Assembly: GCF_029873255.1 (NCBI RefSeq)
Contig: NZ_CP123622.1
Location: forward strand, 3,261,001-3,325,000
DNA from: Pigmentibacter sp. JX0631
GTDB taxonomy: Bacteria; Bdellovibrionota_B; Oligoflexia; Silvanigrellales; Silvanigrellaceae
Direction of reading: 5' to 3'
Length of the DNA: 64,000 bases
Shown: positions 62,215 to 64,000 of the stretch, piece after piece
Numbering within the stretch: position 1 is the stretch's first letter
Layout: each line of letters begins with the position of its first letter
Notes under the pieces: model-generated
Databases searched by the model: none
What the model was told of the DNA's origin: nothing
What the model saw: only the letters and a program-made list of their open reading frames with translations
Made by a program: the position numbers and the translations under genes

Positions 62215-64000
62215 ATGAATAATGTTGTTTCTGAAACGAAAAATAATGTAACAAGTGATGTCCCAAATATTTATCTAGGAAGTGAACTTTTTCTAGATTT
62301 ATTATTAAAACAATCTGTAAAAATAAATTATGTTACTATTAGAACATATTGCAATGGTGCTTGGCATCAACTTTCAGGAAAAGATTTCTGTTCGCACGTT
62401 GGAAGAGCTGTTGAATATTGGACCAATTTGTTACCTATAGAAAGTAGAGAATACGGACAAAGTGTTATTTTAATAGGTCGAAATACTTATAATTCTTTTG
62501 TAGCAATGTTTGGAGCGATTTTAGCAGGTCTTGATGTTATGTGTGCTCCCTCGCAGATGTCGAAAAGCGATTTAAAATGGTGCTTAAATTATTTTAAAGG
62601 AATTGTAATTGCATCTGATATTGATGAATTAACTCCGCAATTAAATGGTTTTTCTGTTCCTGTTTTAAATATTTCATCTGCTGCATGGATGCCGCAGGAT
62701 AAACATCCAGAACCAAAAATTCTTTCAATATATAGAGAATATAAAATAAAGAAACCGGAAAATAATCAGGATTACTTGCAAGGAGAAGGTGATCTAAAAA
62801 TTCAAAAAACACCTCATTCAGTTGTTCCTGAAGATTCGCCTTGGAGAAATGTCAAACCAGGACGTTTTTCTTTTGTTTCCTTTGGTCATGATGGGTTTCA
62901 AAAACCAGAAACTCTATTACCTGATGCATTAGTAACCACGGCACAAAATTTTATAATTCATGCTGAATTTCCAAAACAAATATTTTGGAAAAGTATGGAA
63001 TTGATGATGCCTAGTAATCCTTTTGCGCATTTAAGTCGTTTTTGTGCAATGTTGAAAAATGGAATTATTGGCTTTCCTAATCCAAGTACTGATTGGGAAA
63101 CTAATTTAAGAATTTTAAGACCAAGTTATCTTTTTGGTAGTTCAAATGAATTAGAACAGCTCTGTTCCTTTATTGATATTGTAACAAAAAGATCTAATCA
63201 TCTTCCAAGATTTCAGGTAAGCGAAAAAATAGATAAAATTCAAAATTTACTGTCATCTAATAAAGCTATGAAAATTCCTGAAGGAATTTTTGATTTGTTA
63301 AAATCTTCTTTGCGTAAAACCTCCAGAATTATTTCTGGACATTCTTTTTTGAAAGAGGCGGTTGAAGATTTACGATTTGTGGTGCACGGTTTAGCATCTG
63401 CACAAGAAACATATGTAAAGACGCTCGAAAAATTGGGAATACCTGTTATTGAATCATACGGAACAACTCACGCAGCCGGTATGTTATCAAGCAATCTTTA
63501 TCATGCAGCACATTATAAAGTCATTGGCACACCTTTACCACATGTAAATTTCCGCTTAGCAGCGCATTCTACTTTAGAATATAGACTTTCAAGTTCTGTT
63601 TTTGAAAATGCAGGTAAGTGGGAAGAAACTGGTGATGTTGCCCAAATGACTCCATTTGGATTTATTATCACTGGTAGAAAAAAGCATTTGTTTGTAACTT
63701 TAGGAGGAACAGTTGTTTCTCCTGTTAGGTTAGAACAATTATTAAAAGAAGATGATATAATTTCTGATGCTTGTGTTATTGGTGACAAAATGCCATACCT
63801 ATCTGCATTGATTGTTTTGAATCACAACGCTCTGGCTGATTATCGAGCGACTCCAGAGAAAATAAAAGATCATGTACAATCAATTGTAAATAAAGTTAAT
63901 GAATCTTTGCCTAGAAATGTAACGTTAAAAAAGTTTTATATTTTAGAAAAACCTTTTACTGAAGCTAGTGGTGAAAAATTAACAAATGGAGAAATAAACC
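62215..64000 (+). CDS. Divergent AMP-dependent acyl-CoA ligase, 3' end outside window
   Basis: An ANL-superfamily protein open to the right edge (at least 595 residues). It starts at ATG 62215, 22 bp after the phosphatase stop. Typical later motifs are present: GDVAQMTPFGF (A7), ITGRKKHLFVTLGGTVVSP (A8/A9), as in FadD-like long-chain ligases. However, the A3 phosphate-binding loop (normally TSGTTG-PKG) reads VSFGHDGFQKPE near 220-232, and the A5 YGxTE motif reads YGTTH at 415-419, so His replaces the magnesium-coordinating Glu. It may have changed or lost adenylating activity. The missing end includes the A10 lysine. Confidence 0.82.
   Translation, partial: MNNVVSETKNNVTSDVPNIYLGSELFLDLLLKQSVKINYVTIRTYCNGAWHQLSGKDFCSHVGRAVEYWTNLLPIESREYGQSVILIGRNTYNSFVAMFGAILAGLDVMCAPSQMSKSDLKWCLNYFKGIVIASDIDELTPQLNGFSVPVLNISSAAWMPQDKHPEPKILSIYREYKIKKPENNQDYLQGEGDLKIQKTPHSVVPEDSPWRNVKPGRFSFVSFGHDGFQKPETLLPDALVTTAQNFIIHAEFPKQIFWKSMELMMPSNPFAHLSRFCAMLKNGIIGFPNPSTDWETNLRILRPSYLFGSSNELEQLCSFIDIVTKRSNHLPRFQVSEKIDKIQNLLSSNKAMKIPEGIFDLLKSSLRKTSRIISGHSFLKEAVEDLRFVVHGLASAQETYVKTLEKLGIPVIESYGTTHAAGMLSSNLYHAAHYKVIGTPLPHVNFRLAAHSTLEYRLSSSVFENAGKWEETGDVAQMTPFGFIITGRKKHLFVTLGGTVVSPVRLEQLLKEDDIISDACVIGDKMPYLSALIVLNHNALADYRATPEKIKDHVQSIVNKVNESLPRNVTLKKFYILEKPFTEASGEKLTNGEIN

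Noticed and set aside
1-64000. tRNA, rRNA, CRISPR array, insertion sequence or toxin-antitoxin locus
   Set aside because: Reading both strands of the gaps showed no cloverleaf or T-arm signature, no regularly spaced repeats and no transposase.

Overview
This is an AT-rich (roughly 30% GC) bacterial chromosomal window with short intergenic gaps, frequent ATG/GTG/TTG starts preceded by AAGGA-type ribosome binding sites, and mostly housekeeping genes. The gene set suggests a free-living or predatory Gram-negative heterotroph: cbb3 oxidase with a CcoN-CcoO fusion, type II NADH dehydrogenase, leucine/isovalerate catabolism, HDOD and CheR signalling proteins, a SpoIIE-type phosphatase, lipoproteins and a secreted lysozyme-like enzyme. 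Low GC together with this mix fits the Bdellovibrionota (Silvanigrella/Fluviispira-like), but that placement is an inference and no rRNA is present to test it. No rRNA, tRNA, CRISPR array, insertion sequence or prophage was recognised.

Layout. 1-9.7 kb: 3' part of lon, cysteine desulfurase, a reverse aminotransferase, a lipoprotein/SCP2-like/SDR operon, an unknown gene, an Fpg-type glycosylase and a mannose-6-phosphate-isomerase-like protein. 9.8-18 kb: HAMP/SpoIIE phosphatase, a 576-bp non-coding gap, lysA with a tyrosine recombinase behind it, a secreted leucine-rich-repeat protein and a membrane MutS-like ATPase. 18-29.6 kb: lysozyme-like protein, small membrane protein, HDOD-CheR pair, ndh, tdk, class II DAHP synthase with uppP, prfB (programmed frameshift), apt, and a CHASE histidine kinase with a single-domain response regulator. 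29.9-37.2 kb: the cbb3 oxidase locus ccoNO-ccoQ-like-ccoP, a TauE/SafE-like membrane protein, ccoI, ccoS, then a CobW-type GTPase preceded by a perfect 19-bp inverted repeat. 37.3-48.5 kb: MscS channel, lipase, VOC protein with a histone-like tail, dioxygenase-like protein, SCO1-pirin pair, quinone reductase/LysR pair, argG with tandem ARG boxes, and two exported unknowns. 48.7-64 kb: smc, pdxJ, a leucine/isovalerate degradation block (MccB, AtuA-like, methylglutaconyl-CoA hydratase, MccA, isovaleryl-CoA dehydrogenase), a metallophosphatase and a divergent AMP-dependent acyl-CoA ligase cut by the window end.

How the genes work together. The cco genes form a near-complete low-oxygen terminal oxidase: catalytic subunits, copper loading (CcoI, the TauE-like protein and possibly the SCO1 protein 9 kb away) and assembly (CcoS), fed by the quinone-reducing Ndh. 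The 53.5-61.2 kb block converts isovaleryl-CoA to HMG-CoA; HMG-CoA lyase is not in the window. Several genes are preceded by palindromes that look regulatory: argG (two ARG boxes), lysR (a T-N11-A site), the CobW gene (19-bp arms), ccoNO (Fur-like box) and prfB (two leader hairpins). A 17-bp dyad, TGTC-N9-GACA followed by an A-run, occurs three times in non-coding DNA between 11.9 and 15.1 kb and may mark an unknown local regulon.
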